Of a DNA stretch of 64,000 bases, positions 1 to 7,737 are shown one piece after another (within the stretch, counting starts at the first letter, position 1; every line of letters starts with the position of its first letter). The stretch covers positions 1,585,001-1,649,000 of the forward strand of contig NZ_CP115541.1 of assembly GCF_031834595.1 (NCBI RefSeq). Reading direction: 5' to 3'. This DNA is from Stenotrophomonas oahuensis (GTDB taxonomy: Bacteria; Pseudomonadota; Gammaproteobacteria; Xanthomonadales; Xanthomonadaceae). Made by a program: the position numbers and the translations under genes. The notes under the pieces were generated by a model. The model made no database searches, had not been told where the DNA came from, and saw only the letters and a program-made list of their open reading frames with translations.

Positions 1-203
1 AAAGCTGCAGATGTTTGAAGCTGGCAACGTATCGCTTGCTTTAAAACAATTAATAGTTGCTTGATCAAACGTCTGCAAGATGGACAATCATCCTTCCTGC
101 AGGCGCCTTCACAAGATACCTGCGCATACTTTCAAAGAACCTGGGAGTCGGCCTCAGCGCCTTCCTCCGTGTGCCCCGACGTTTCCGTCGTTGCGAGCCG
201 CCC
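1..203 (-). other. 5' leader of an rRNA operon (16S precursor), running off the left edge
   Basis: There is no credible coding frame here. Read on the minus strand, the last 60 bases (ending ...CATCTGCAGCTTT) resemble the sequence found just before the 16S rRNA start in Xanthomonadaceae, which usually continues AAAGTGAAGAGTTTGATC; that continuation would lie just outside the window. Upstream on the same strand are three near-consensus sigma-70 promoters with GC-rich discriminators. The leader contains GCAGATGTTTGAAGC and a partly complementary GCTTGATCAAACGTCTGC, which could pair. The 16S gene itself is not in the window, so the call rests on the leader and promoters. Confidence 0.7.
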
Positions 204-231
204 ATTATAGCCGGCTTTTCCGCTTCGTCAA
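204..231 (-). promoter_or_regulatory. rrn promoter P3 (proximal)
   Basis: TTGACG (231-226) and a perfect TATAAT (209-204) on the minus strand are separated by 16 bases and followed by the GC-rich discriminator GGGCGGCTCGC. A run of seven A (242-236) upstream of the -35 box is a candidate UP element. It is the strongest of the three promoters, and the expected start near 197 would give a leader of about 200 nt. Confidence 0.75.
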
Positions 232-254
232 CACCTTTTTTTGAGGTGTTTTGC

Positions 255-310
255 GTATCGACTAACAGTCGATACCTACCGGTGGTAGATCACGACCGTT
301 GGTCGTGATG
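255..310. repeat. Inverted pair of SMAG/REP palindromes between rrn promoters P2 and P3
   Basis: Two palindromes face each other. The first has arms 255-263 and 267-275 followed by CTAC (276-279, the reverse of GTAG). The second has GTAG (285-288) followed by arms 289-297 and 301-309. The GTAG head and 8-9 bp stem with a 3-nt loop are the hallmark of S. maltophilia REP elements. The pair separates rrn promoter P2 from P3, so transcripts from P1 and P2 would carry both hairpins. Confidence 0.75.
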
Positions 311-350
311 TCCGGAAGACCCGAGGGCTTTCCGTCGAAGCGAGCCGCCT

Positions 351-378
351 ATTATGTCAGGCTTTTCGTTTCCGTCAA
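351..378 (-). promoter_or_regulatory. rrn promoter P2 (middle)
   Basis: TTGACG (378-373) and CATAAT (356-351) on the minus strand are separated by 16 bases. The discriminator after the -10 box reads AGGCGGCTCG, almost the same as in P3, so P2 and P3 look like copies of one module. The expected start is near 344. No A-tract lies directly upstream; a small CCTTCG/CGAAGG hairpin does instead. Confidence 0.7.
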
Positions 379-457
379 CACCTTCGTTCGAAGGATGTTG
401 CCGCCGTTGTGGGTTGGTGTTCACCGGAGTGAAGACCGCGCCGCAGCGAGGGAGCGA

Positions 458-485
458 ATACTAAAGACTTCTGGAAATACGTCAA
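458..485 (-). promoter_or_regulatory. rrn promoter P1 (distal), with A-tract UP element
   Basis: On the minus strand TTGACG (485-480) is followed after 16 bases by TAGTAT (463-458). A run of eight A (minus strand, 496-489) lies immediately upstream of the -35 box, as in UP elements bound by the RNA polymerase alpha subunit. The transcript would start near 451, in the GC-rich discriminator usual for stringently controlled rRNA promoters. Confidence 0.65.
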
Positions 486-497
486 GCGTTTTTTTTC

Positions 498-526
498 GCG
501 GCGCACGCGCGTTGCGCGTGCGCCGC
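498..526. repeat. Perfect 13-bp hairpin next to the rrn UP element
   Basis: Arms 498-510 and 514-526 are perfectly complementary, all G/C except one A-T pair, with loop GTT. The hairpin directly follows the T8 run (489-496). The order is wrong for a plus-strand terminator because the Ts come first, and on the minus strand the hairpin is followed by As, not Ts. It could cruciform or bind a protein between the divergent benE-like gene and the rrn promoters. Confidence 0.6.
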
Positions 527-572
527 CACACTTGCCACCATGGCCACACCAGCAGGTCATGGATGTAGAGAG

Positions 573-1766
573 ATGTCGGTGAGTGCGAAGCGTTCGTTGT
601 TGCGCGATGTGTCCCTGCCTGCGGTCGTCGCAGGCTTCATCACCGTACTGGTGGGCTTTGCCAGTTCCGCCGTGATCGTGTTCCAGGCCGCACAAGCGGT
701 AGGCGCTACCCAGGCGCAGATTGCGTCATGGATGTGGGCGTTGGGACTGGGCATGGGTGTCACCTGTATAGGTCTCTCGCTTCGCTACCGGATGCCGGTG
801 GTGACAGCGTGGTCCACGCCCGGTGCGGCGATGCTGGTGGTCGGTGCCGGAAGCGTCAGCTATAGCGACGCCATTGGCGCGTTTGTACTGGCTGCTGCGC
901 TGGGCATGGTCGCCGGCTTCTCGGGTGTATTCGCCAAGGTCATGCAACGCGTGCCGATGGCGTTGGCCGCCGGGATGCTGGCCGGTGTGCTGCTGCGCTT
1001 CGGGTTGGACGTCTTCGTTTCGATGGGCACCCAGCTGGGGATGGCACTGGCGATGTTCTTCACCTGGCTGGTCGGCCGTCGCCTGTTCCCCCGCTATGCG
1101 GTGATCGCCACCCTGCTGGTCGGCGTCGCGGTGGCGGCTTCACAGGGGCTGCTGCACACCGGCGCTGTCCATCTGGAACTGGCGATGCCGGTGTTCACCG
1201 TCCCTACCCTGTCGTGGCCGGCGGTGTTCGGCATCGCCCTGCCGTTGTTCATGGTCACCATGGCCTCGCAGAACATTCCCGGCGTGGCGGTGATCCGTGC
1301 TTCGGGCTACGACACGCCGGTATCGCCGGTGATCGGCTGGATCGGCGTGGTCAATACAGTGCTGGCTCCCTTTGGTGCCTACGGACTGAACCTGGCAGCG
1401 ATCACGGCGGCGATCTGCATGGGCCGCGAGGCGCATGAAGATCCGTCACGGCGCTACACCGCTGCGGTAGCCGCCGGAGCCTTCTACATTGTGGTGGGCC
1501 TGTTCGGGGCGACGGTGGCCGCCGTGTTCGCCGCCTTCCCGCGCGAACTGGTCGCCTGCGTCGCCGGCATCGCCCTGTTCGGCACCATTGCCAACAGCCT
1601 GGCGATGGCGCTGCGTGAAGAGGGCGACCGCGAGGCGGCTCTGGTGACCTTCCTGGTGACCGCGTCGGGAATGTCGCTGGCCGGCATCGGCTCGGCGTTC
1701 TGGGGGCTGGTCGCCGGCGCGATCTGCCTGCTGGCGCTGCGGGTCAGGCCCCAGCCAGCACGTTGA
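573..1766 (+). CDS. benE: BenE family benzoate/H+ symporter-like membrane transporter
   Basis: This is an inner-membrane transporter of the benzoate:H+ symporter (BenE) family, predicted to import benzoate or a similar aromatic acid. The 397-residue protein is hydrophobic throughout with about 12 membrane segments and carries the family motif TAWSTPGAA near residue 75. Length fits the family (about 390-400). I chose ATG 573, which follows a GAGAG-like sequence; the in-frame ATG at 540 has no ribosome site and would add 11 uncharacteristic residues. No benzoate catabolic genes are nearby, so substrate is inferred from family only. It diverges from the rRNA operon, and its 3' end overlaps the opposing DUF2628 gene by 23 bp. 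Confidence 0.85.
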   Translation: MSVSAKRSLLRDVSLPAVVAGFITVLVGFASSAVIVFQAAQAVGATQAQIASWMWALGLGMGVTCIGLSLRYRMPVVTAWSTPGAAMLVVGAGSVSYSDAIGAFVLAAALGMVAGFSGVFAKVMQRVPMALAAGMLAGVLLRFGLDVFVSMGTQLGMALAMFFTWLVGRRLFPRYAVIATLLVGVAVAASQGLLHTGAVHLELAMPVFTVPTLSWPAVFGIALPLFMVTMASQNIPGVAVIRASGYDTPVSPVIGWIGVVNTVLAPFGAYGLNLAAITAAICMGREAHEDPSRRYTAAVAAGAFYIVVGLFGATVAAVFAAFPRELVACVAGIALFGTIANSLAMALREEGDREAALVTFLVTASGMSLAGIGSAFWGLVAGAICLLALRVRPQPAR

Positions 1767-2328
1767 TCGCACCCAGCACGACCATGCCCATCACCACCGC
1801 CCAGGCGCTGGTGCCACCGCGACGGCGGACTTCGGCCTGCACCCGCTCGGGCTGATCCGGGTACCGGCGCTGCTGGCGCGCGATCAACCGGTCACAGTGC
1901 CAGCGGTACAACTGGTTGGCGCTGGCACACAGCGCCAGCTTCAACACCAGCATGACGATCAGGGCCACCACCTCGAACTCGGGCAGCAGGGCGATCACCC
2001 CGCCCACGATGAAGCCGAGGCCAAAGAAGCCCAGCGCCGCCAGGTACATCTTCCGGTACAGCAACCAGTAGACATCGAAGAACAGCGCCGGCCAGTGCCA
2101 GGGACGGGCCATGCGTCCGTTGGCTTCTCCCAGATGCCAGCGCTTCGCGTAGGTCCAGAAGTTGTTGTCCACGGCCCGGGCCAGCAGCGGGTAGCGGTCA
2201 TTCAAGGACACCGCGTCGGCGATCTCGGCATCGCTGGGCAGGTCCGACAGCTCGGTGTCCGGTGCGGCGTACGGGTTGCTTGCGGCATCGTCCGCGCGGT
2301 CGTCAACCGGGTTGCGCTCACTGCTCAT
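1744..2328 (-). CDS. DUF2628 family integral membrane protein
   Basis: The 194-residue protein has an acidic, polar N-terminal tail of about 75 residues, then the DUF2628-type segment (RPWHWPALFF near 77-86) with two or three membrane helices at about 80-150 and a last helix at the C-terminus. Function is unknown; family members are small inner-membrane proteins. Its ATG overlaps the stop of the transglycosylase-mutarotase gene (ATGA), so it is the last cistron of the yeh-like operon and is probably translationally coupled. Its end overlaps the end of the benE-like gene on the other strand by 23 bp, so no terminator separates the two converging units. Confidence 0.8.
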   Translation of the reverse strand: MSSERNPVDDRADDAASNPYAAPDTELSDLPSDAEIADAVSLNDRYPLLARAVDNNFWTYAKRWHLGEANGRMARPWHWPALFFDVYWLLYRKMYLAALGFFGLGFIVGGVIALLPEFEVVALIVMLVLKLALCASANQLYRWHCDRLIARQQRRYPDQPERVQAEVRRRGGTSAWAVVMGMVVLGAINVLAGA

Positions 2329-4520
2329 AACGGAGCGACGCTGAAGGTCTGCTGCAGCACATGCTGCGCGCCGGGCGCGAGGGTGACCACGTCCGGGCCG
2401 GCATTGGCCGCTTCCAGGCAGACGTAGTCGCGCCAGCCCTTGCCGACGTCGGCCATCTTCGCCGCACCGGCCTCGCCGGGGTTCCAGGCCACGAGTGTGC
2501 GGCTGCCCTGGGTGGTGATGGCGATGCTGCGCTTCAGGCCCGGGTCCTTCAGCACATAGCGGCCGCCGGCCTGGGTGTAGATGCGGTCGCTGCGGCCGGG
2601 ATCGCGCGGATCACGCAGCGACCAGTCGCCCTGCTGGCTTCGCGGAGTGGCGTAGTTCTCGAACTTGTCCAGGTAGGTGAGGCCGTCCAGGCCGGACACG
2701 CTGACCTGGGTGGCGTCGCTGACCTTGAAGTAGTTGTGCAGGGCCTGGGTGAAGCTGATCGGCTGCGAACCGGTATTGCGGGTGATCAGCTGCTGCTCGA
2801 GGGTGCGGCCGATGCGCAGCTGCATGCTCAGCTGCAGGTCCAGCGACTCCAGTGCGGGCGGAGCCAGGGTGAGCACGACGGTACCGTCGGCCTCGCGTCG
2901 CGCCTGCTGCAGGGTCCACGGCAGATCGCGGACAAAGCCGTGCGAAGGCACATCGTTCCCCTGCCCCTGCCGCCCAAAGTACGGCCAGCACACGGGCGTG
3001 CCGCCGCGGATCGGCGTTGGCAGTGCCTGCGCGGTGGGCGACAGCCACATCACGTCCTGCCCGCCCTTGGGCACATACGACAGCAGCTGACCGCCGAACA
3101 CGGAAATGGCGGCTGACGCGAAGGGCGTTTCCACCTTCCACGCCGGGAAGCCCTGCACGCTGCCCAGGGTCAGGCCCTCCAGTTTCGGCAGGGCAGCGCT
3201 GGGACCGGCCGGCGACTGCAGCAGGCGGGCGCGATTGGGCGGCACGGTGAACACAGTGGATTCGGACATGGCAGAGGTCGCAGCAGGAAGAGGAGGCGCG
3301 GTGCGCAGGGCGGTGAGGATGCGTTGGCCGGCACGACCATCGGCCGGGGTCAGGCCCAGCCGTTGCTGCTCGGCCTGGATGGCGCGGCGGCTGGCGGTGC
3401 CGATCATGCCGTCGGCCGTACCGATGTCATGACCGCGGGCGAGCAGCAGGGTCTGTAGTTCGCGACGTTCAGTGCGGCCGATGCCGGGATCGTCGGTGGG
3501 CCAGGCGGCCACCGTGCCGGTACCGCCGCGCAGGCGGTCCGCGAGGGTGGCGATGGCCAGGGCGTAGCTTTCGGCGGCGTTGTAGGCGTAGATCGCGTCG
3601 TAATTGCGGAACACCAGCCAGGCCGGGCCCTTGGGGCCGGTGGGCAACAACAGCGCGGCATTGGCGTCGGCGGGCAACCCGGCCGGAGCCAGCGTGCCGC
3701 CGCCGACCGGCACGATGCCCAGCGCGCGCCAGTCAGCCAGCGGCTTGCGCTGGGTGCGGCCGGCCAGGGCGGCGTTGAAGCCGGCCGGTATCGTGACTTC
3801 CATGCCCCACGGCTGACCGGTGCGCCAGCCGGCCCTCTTGAGGTAGTTGGCGGTGGAGGCCAGCGCGTCGGGGATGCTGGCAACCAGATCACGACGGCCA
3901 TCGCCATCGCCGTCCACCGCGGTACGCGCATAGGTGGAGGGCATGAACTGGGTGTGGCCGAACGCGCCGGCCCAGGAGCCGGTGAGGCCGTCGGCACTGA
4001 GTTCGCCGGCATCCAGCAGTTTGAGCAGAGAAAGCAGTTCGCCACGGAAGAACGGCTGGCGGCGGCCGTTACAGGCAAGCGTGGCCAGCGACTGCAGCAG
4101 CGGGCGCTTGCCGAACACCCGGCCGTAATCGCTCTCCACACCCCAGACCGCGACGATGGTGGCCGGATCGACGCCGTACTGGGTGGACACCGTGGCCAGC
4201 AGATCCCGGTGCTGGGCCAGGCGGGCGCGACCGTCGTCGACCCGCTGGCTGTCGACCAGCGCGGCCAGGTAGTCCCACAGCGGCGTGGTGAATTCCGGCT
4301 GTGCATCCAGCAGCGGCAGCACGCTCAGGTCCGGCGTGAGTCCCGCGGTGAGCCGGGTGAAGCCCTCCGCGGAGATGCCCTGCTTGAGCGCCTGGGTCTG
4401 GATGCCGGCCAGACACCGGTCGAAGGCAGGATCGGCGCTCTGTGCGAGCGCAACCACAGGGCTGCCGATCAGCGCGGCGGCAACGGCAGACCAGACAGGG
4501 GACAGACGGAACGACAGCAT
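2325..4520 (-). CDS. Fusion: MltB-type lytic murein transglycosylase + hexose-6-phosphate mutarotase (YeaD-like)
   Basis: One uninterrupted frame of 731 residues. Residues 1-27 form a Sec signal ending ALAQ. Residues about 30-330 are an SLT_2/MltB lytic transglycosylase, with catalytic Glu129 in GVESDYG and the FGHTQFMPSTY motif. About 340-410 is a PG_binding_1 domain (ERRELQTLLLARG). From Met418 the protein becomes an aldose-1-epimerase-like D-hexose-6-phosphate mutarotase of about 314 residues (RGGTPVCWPYFG, SHGFVRDLPW, LHNYF with the likely catalytic His, CLEAAN with the Glu). No ribosome site precedes Met418 (codons are CCT CTT CCT GCT GCG ACC). The start shares one base with the stop of the SWIM gene. 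The parts are normally separate, and YeaD is normally cytosolic, so the fusion would export a mutarotase. A missed internal start or a frameshift restoring the frame is the alternative. Confidence 0.85.
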   Translation of the reverse strand: MLSFRLSPVWSAVAAALIGSPVVALAQSADPAFDRCLAGIQTQALKQGISAEGFTRLTAGLTPDLSVLPLLDAQPEFTTPLWDYLAALVDSQRVDDGRARLAQHRDLLATVSTQYGVDPATIVAVWGVESDYGRVFGKRPLLQSLATLACNGRRQPFFRGELLSLLKLLDAGELSADGLTGSWAGAFGHTQFMPSTYARTAVDGDGDGRRDLVASIPDALASTANYLKRAGWRTGQPWGMEVTIPAGFNAALAGRTQRKPLADWRALGIVPVGGGTLAPAGLPADANAALLLPTGPKGPAWLVFRNYDAIYAYNAAESYALAIATLADRLRGGTGTVAAWPTDDPGIGRTERRELQTLLLARGHDIGTADGMIGTASRRAIQAEQQRLGLTPADGRAGQRILTALRTAPPLPAATSAMSESTVFTVPPNRARLLQSPAGPSAALPKLEGLTLGSVQGFPAWKVETPFASAAISVFGGQLLSYVPKGGQDVMWLSPTAQALPTPIRGGTPVCWPYFGRQGQGNDVPSHGFVRDLPWTLQQARREADGTVVLTLAPPALESLDLQLSMQLRIGRTLEQQLITRNTGSQPISFTQALHNYFKVSDATQVSVSGLDGLTYLDKFENYATPRSQQGDWSLRDPRDPGRSDRIYTQAGGRYVLKDPGLKRSIAITTQGSRTLVAWNPGEAGAAKMADVGKGWRDYVCLEAANAGPDVVTLAPGAQHVLQQTFSVAPL

Positions 4521-6616
4521 CAGGCAGACTCGGTCGCAACAGGGTCGGGGTCCAGCATAGGCGAATGCGCCGAAACCGGCAGCGCCTGCGACAGCCCCTG
4601 CAGCATCAGCACCAGCGCGCCCAGCCGCTGCAGCAGCGCACCCCGCTGGTCGGGTGCCAGCGCCGCGCGCAGTCCCCTCAGCTGCCGTGCTGCGTCGCCC
4701 ATGCCGGCCAGCTGCAGTGCCTGCGCCGACGCCTGCAGGCGCTCCCAGGCCCCGCTGTGCTGGTGACGCAGCCCCTGCTCCAGCAGCAGCGCCAGCAGTT
4801 CGGTGACCCCTTCCAATGCCTGCGCCGCCGCTGTTTGGGGTGGCCGCAAGGTTGGCAGCAGCACCGGTTCGCTGGCTGTCGCAACCTGCAGGACCACCGC
4901 CTGGCGGTCGGTCAGCAGGGCCAGCGGCAGCATGCGCAACTGGCCGGCGTGGCGCTGCGCCGTGCCGGCAACGGCACGCAGTTGCCCGAACTCGCCCTGC
5001 AGCGCGCGCGCCAGGGTGTCCACCGTCGCCGGCGCAACCGCGCGATGGGGCTGGTACAGCCACAACGGGACCGGCGCGTCACCGCTGTCGTCGGACGACG
5101 AGTGCAGGCACCCGTGCAAGGTCTGCGCGACCGGGTCCCAGCCCAGCGCAATGACCTGCGCGTCATCCAGCTGGACCACATGGAAACTGCCAACGGCCTC
5201 GCCGGCGACGCCTGCGGCGGCCATGCGCGGCTGCGCGAACGCGGGCACCTGCGTCTCCAGGTACCGGGCCAGCGCGGTCGGGCTGGACTGCCGCAGCGGA
5301 TGGCCAAGTTCGTCCCAGGCGCGCGGCGACAACGGCAGCACGCCGGTGTGCTGGCGCTGGGCGGTGATGTCCAGCTGGCCGTTGGCACTGCGCGTGGCCC
5401 CCTGGGTCAGCACCTGGCTCGCAGCGAGCTGGCGCAACGGATGGCCAGCCACGCGGCGCTCGACCAAGGCCTGGCTGCGCTCTGGATCCAACGGCCATTG
5501 CCGCTCCATCACGGTCAGGGCCTGGGTATCCGGGTCGGCCCACAGCATCGCCGCGCCTTCGTACTGCTCATCGCGCCACAGCGCGGTTCCCAGCGCCACC
5601 AGCCGCAGCCGGTCCAGCGCGACGCTGCCCTGCACGCCAATGCCCAACAGTTGCGCAGCCGGCAGGCGCGGGAGGGGTTGTGCGGACAGTGCGCTGGCCG
5701 CGTGCAGCCGCGCCCACACCCCGGCGGCCGCGACCAGCAGGGCCTGCGGCGCGTAACGGCTGCTGCGTGCGTGCCGTGCCTGCAACAGCTGCAGCAGCTC
5801 GCGCAGGGCGTCGTCGACCCAGCACCAGCCCAGCGCCATGACGCGGCGGCGCAGGGCCTGCAGCTGCGCGGCCACGGCCAGCAGCGGTTGCGCCGCACCG
5901 TCGAGCCACAGCGACAGCAGTAGTGCGTCGAGGTCGGCATGCAGTGCCTGGCGCACCGGATCCGCGTCGGCGGTGCCTGGCGGCGACAGCTGCACGGTGC
6001 GTGCGTCGGTCAATGCGCCGGCCTGTTCGGCCAGCACGAATGCGCGGATGGCCACGATTAGATGCGCGCAGCTGCCGCCCTGACGACAGTCGCAGCGCGC
6101 GTGCGCGATCGCGTTCCGCACGAAGAAGCGCACGCTGCACATCGGCAGCTGCGCCATTGGCGGTGCCTCCGCGCTCCGCCAGGGATGCACGGTGACCAGT
6201 GGGCCGGCCGCGCACAGGCGCTCGGCCTGTTCGAACACGGTGGGCGGCAGCACCTGGGCCAGGGCGTGCAGGTCGAAGCTGGAAGGGCTCCAGTATTCGT
6301 CCGCAGCGGGCGCGGCATCCGTGCTCACCTGGGCGCTTGTTGCCTGCGCCTGCCAGGCCAGCACCAGGGTCACCCGATGCCGGCACATGGCCGTGGCGCC
6401 GCAGCTGCAATCGGCCTCGCGCAGCGTGACCCCCACCGGCAATCGGGTCACGCACCCGTCGTCGTAACGGGCGATGACGGTGCCGGCGTCATCAATCTCC
6501 AGCGCGGGCAGCAGCCCGGCGGCCACGTCTTTCTGCGCACGTTTGACGAAGCCCGCATTGGCCAGCGCCATCAGCGCGGTCGGGGTGAGATCCAGCAGGT
6601 CGCTGCGCGGATTCAT
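4520..6616 (-). CDS. yehQ: SWIM zinc-finger protein, YehQ-like
   Basis: The 698-residue protein has two SWIM-type motifs (CxC...CxH): CSCGATAMCRH at 70-80 and CDCRQGGSCAH at 175-185. The rest is helical and Leu/Ala-rich without a recognisable catalytic domain. SWIM fingers bind DNA or protein. The gene follows the VWA gene with a 4-bp overlap (ATGA) and its stop shares a base with the transglycosylase start. Gene order (DUF4132, AAA, DUF5682, VWA, SWIM) matches E. coli yehI-L-M-P-Q, from memory of that locus, where function is not established. Family assignment is firm; the role is unknown. Confidence 0.8.
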   Translation of the reverse strand: MNPRSDLLDLTPTALMALANAGFVKRAQKDVAAGLLPALEIDDAGTVIARYDDGCVTRLPVGVTLREADCSCGATAMCRHRVTLVLAWQAQATSAQVSTDAAPAADEYWSPSSFDLHALAQVLPPTVFEQAERLCAAGPLVTVHPWRSAEAPPMAQLPMCSVRFFVRNAIAHARCDCRQGGSCAHLIVAIRAFVLAEQAGALTDARTVQLSPPGTADADPVRQALHADLDALLLSLWLDGAAQPLLAVAAQLQALRRRVMALGWCWVDDALRELLQLLQARHARSSRYAPQALLVAAAGVWARLHAASALSAQPLPRLPAAQLLGIGVQGSVALDRLRLVALGTALWRDEQYEGAAMLWADPDTQALTVMERQWPLDPERSQALVERRVAGHPLRQLAASQVLTQGATRSANGQLDITAQRQHTGVLPLSPRAWDELGHPLRQSSPTALARYLETQVPAFAQPRMAAAGVAGEAVGSFHVVQLDDAQVIALGWDPVAQTLHGCLHSSSDDSGDAPVPLWLYQPHRAVAPATVDTLARALQGEFGQLRAVAGTAQRHAGQLRMLPLALLTDRQAVVLQVATASEPVLLPTLRPPQTAAAQALEGVTELLALLLEQGLRHQHSGAWERLQASAQALQLAGMGDAARQLRGLRAALAPDQRGALLQRLGALVLMLQGLSQALPVSAHSPMLDPDPVATESA

Positions 6617-7737
6617 GCCAGCACCTTCTCCGCCAGCCAGGCGGCCAGTTCCCCGGGCGTCATCGCCGCCACGTGCGCGCCGACGTTGACCAGCCGTGCG
6701 GCAGTTTCGCGGTCGTAATTGGGTTTGGCCTGCGCATCCAGCGCGGCCAGCCCGAGCACGCGCGTGCCGGCGGCGGTAAGCGCCTTGACCCGGCGCACCA
6801 GCTCGCCATCGGGGCCACCTTCATAGAAGTCACTGACCAGCACCACCACACTGCGGCTGGGATTGACCACCAGCCCCTGCGCGTAGGCCACGGCCCGGGC
6901 GATGTCGGTGCCGCCGCCGAGCTGCACCTTCATCAGCAGCTCGACCGGATCGGCCACATCGGCGGTGAGGTCGACCACGGCGGTATCGAAGGCGATCAGG
7001 TGGGTGCGCATGCCGGGCAGCTGCCACAGGCAGGCCGCCATCACCGCGCTGTGGATGACCGAGTCGACCATCGAACCACTCTGGTCGACCAGCAGGATGA
7101 TGTCCCACGGGTCGGTATGCCGGCGGCTGCGGCTGATGAACATCGGCTGCTGCACATACAGCTTACGGCGCGCCGGGTCATAGCGATGCAGGTTGGCGGC
7201 GACAGTACGGCGGAAGTCGAAGTTGCTGGCGATGGCCCGGCGCGAGCGACGACGACGGTCGCGGGTGCCGTTGAAGGCCTGGCGTACCTCGGTGGCCAGG
7301 CGCTGCATGATGCGCCCGACCACCTCGGCGACCAGGCGGCGCGCGGCGGCCAGCACCTGCGGGTTCATCAGATGCTTGGTATGCAGCACCGCGCGCAGCA
7401 GCGATTCGGAGGGCTGGATGCGCTCCAGCACCTCCAGGTTGGTGACCACTTCATCGATCCCGAAGCGCTCGACCGCATCGCGCTCCAGGCGTTCGATCAC
7501 CTCCTGCGGGAACAGCTGGTGGATCTGGTTGATCCAGTCGGGCGTGGCCAGCGCCGATGCGCCGAGGCCGGCACGCCGTTCACCACGCTGCGCGCGCTCG
7601 GGGTCGCGCCCGTACAGCCATTCGAGCGCGGCGTCGGCCGCCTGGGCCTGGTCCTGCAGCGCGCCGCAGGCGGGTTCGGCCGGCTCGCCCAGCAGCAGTC
7701 GCCAGCGTTGCAGCGGATCGGGGATGTCCAGACTCAT
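6613..7737 (-). CDS. yehP: VWA domain protein, YehP-like partner of the MoxR-type AAA ATPase
   Basis: The 374-residue protein has a helical, Arg-rich N-terminal half (RRRRSRR at about 161-167) and a C-terminal von Willebrand A domain. The metal-ion-dependent adhesion site is intact: DQSGSM at 218-223, GGGTD in the middle and the late Asp in VSDFYEG. VWA proteins paired with MoxR-like AAA ATPases are thought to act as substrate or metal-linked adaptors. I chose ATG 7737 (MSLDIPDP), whose ATGA overlaps the stop of the DUF5682 gene; an upstream start would add 11 residues inside that gene. Overlap with the SWIM gene is also 4 bp. Confidence 0.85.
   Translation of the reverse strand: MSLDIPDPLQRWRLLLGEPAEPACGALQDQAQAADAALEWLYGRDPERAQRGERRAGLGASALATPDWINQIHQLFPQEVIERLERDAVERFGIDEVVTNLEVLERIQPSESLLRAVLHTKHLMNPQVLAAARRLVAEVVGRIMQRLATEVRQAFNGTRDRRRRSRRAIASNFDFRRTVAANLHRYDPARRKLYVQQPMFISRSRRHTDPWDIILLVDQSGSMVDSVIHSAVMAACLWQLPGMRTHLIAFDTAVVDLTADVADPVELLMKVQLGGGTDIARAVAYAQGLVVNPSRSVVVLVSDFYEGGPDGELVRRVKALTAAGTRVLGLAALDAQAKPNYDRETAARLVNVGAHVAAMTPGELAAWLAEKVLA

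Noticed and set aside
31..60. boxA-like sequence in the rRNA leader
   Set aside because: The best match (TGCTTTAAAACAA-like) is on the wrong strand for the transcript.
4521..5063. Extension of the transglycosylase frame upstream of 4520
   Set aside because: The extension lies within the SWIM gene and lacks coding character; the signal peptide starts at 4520.
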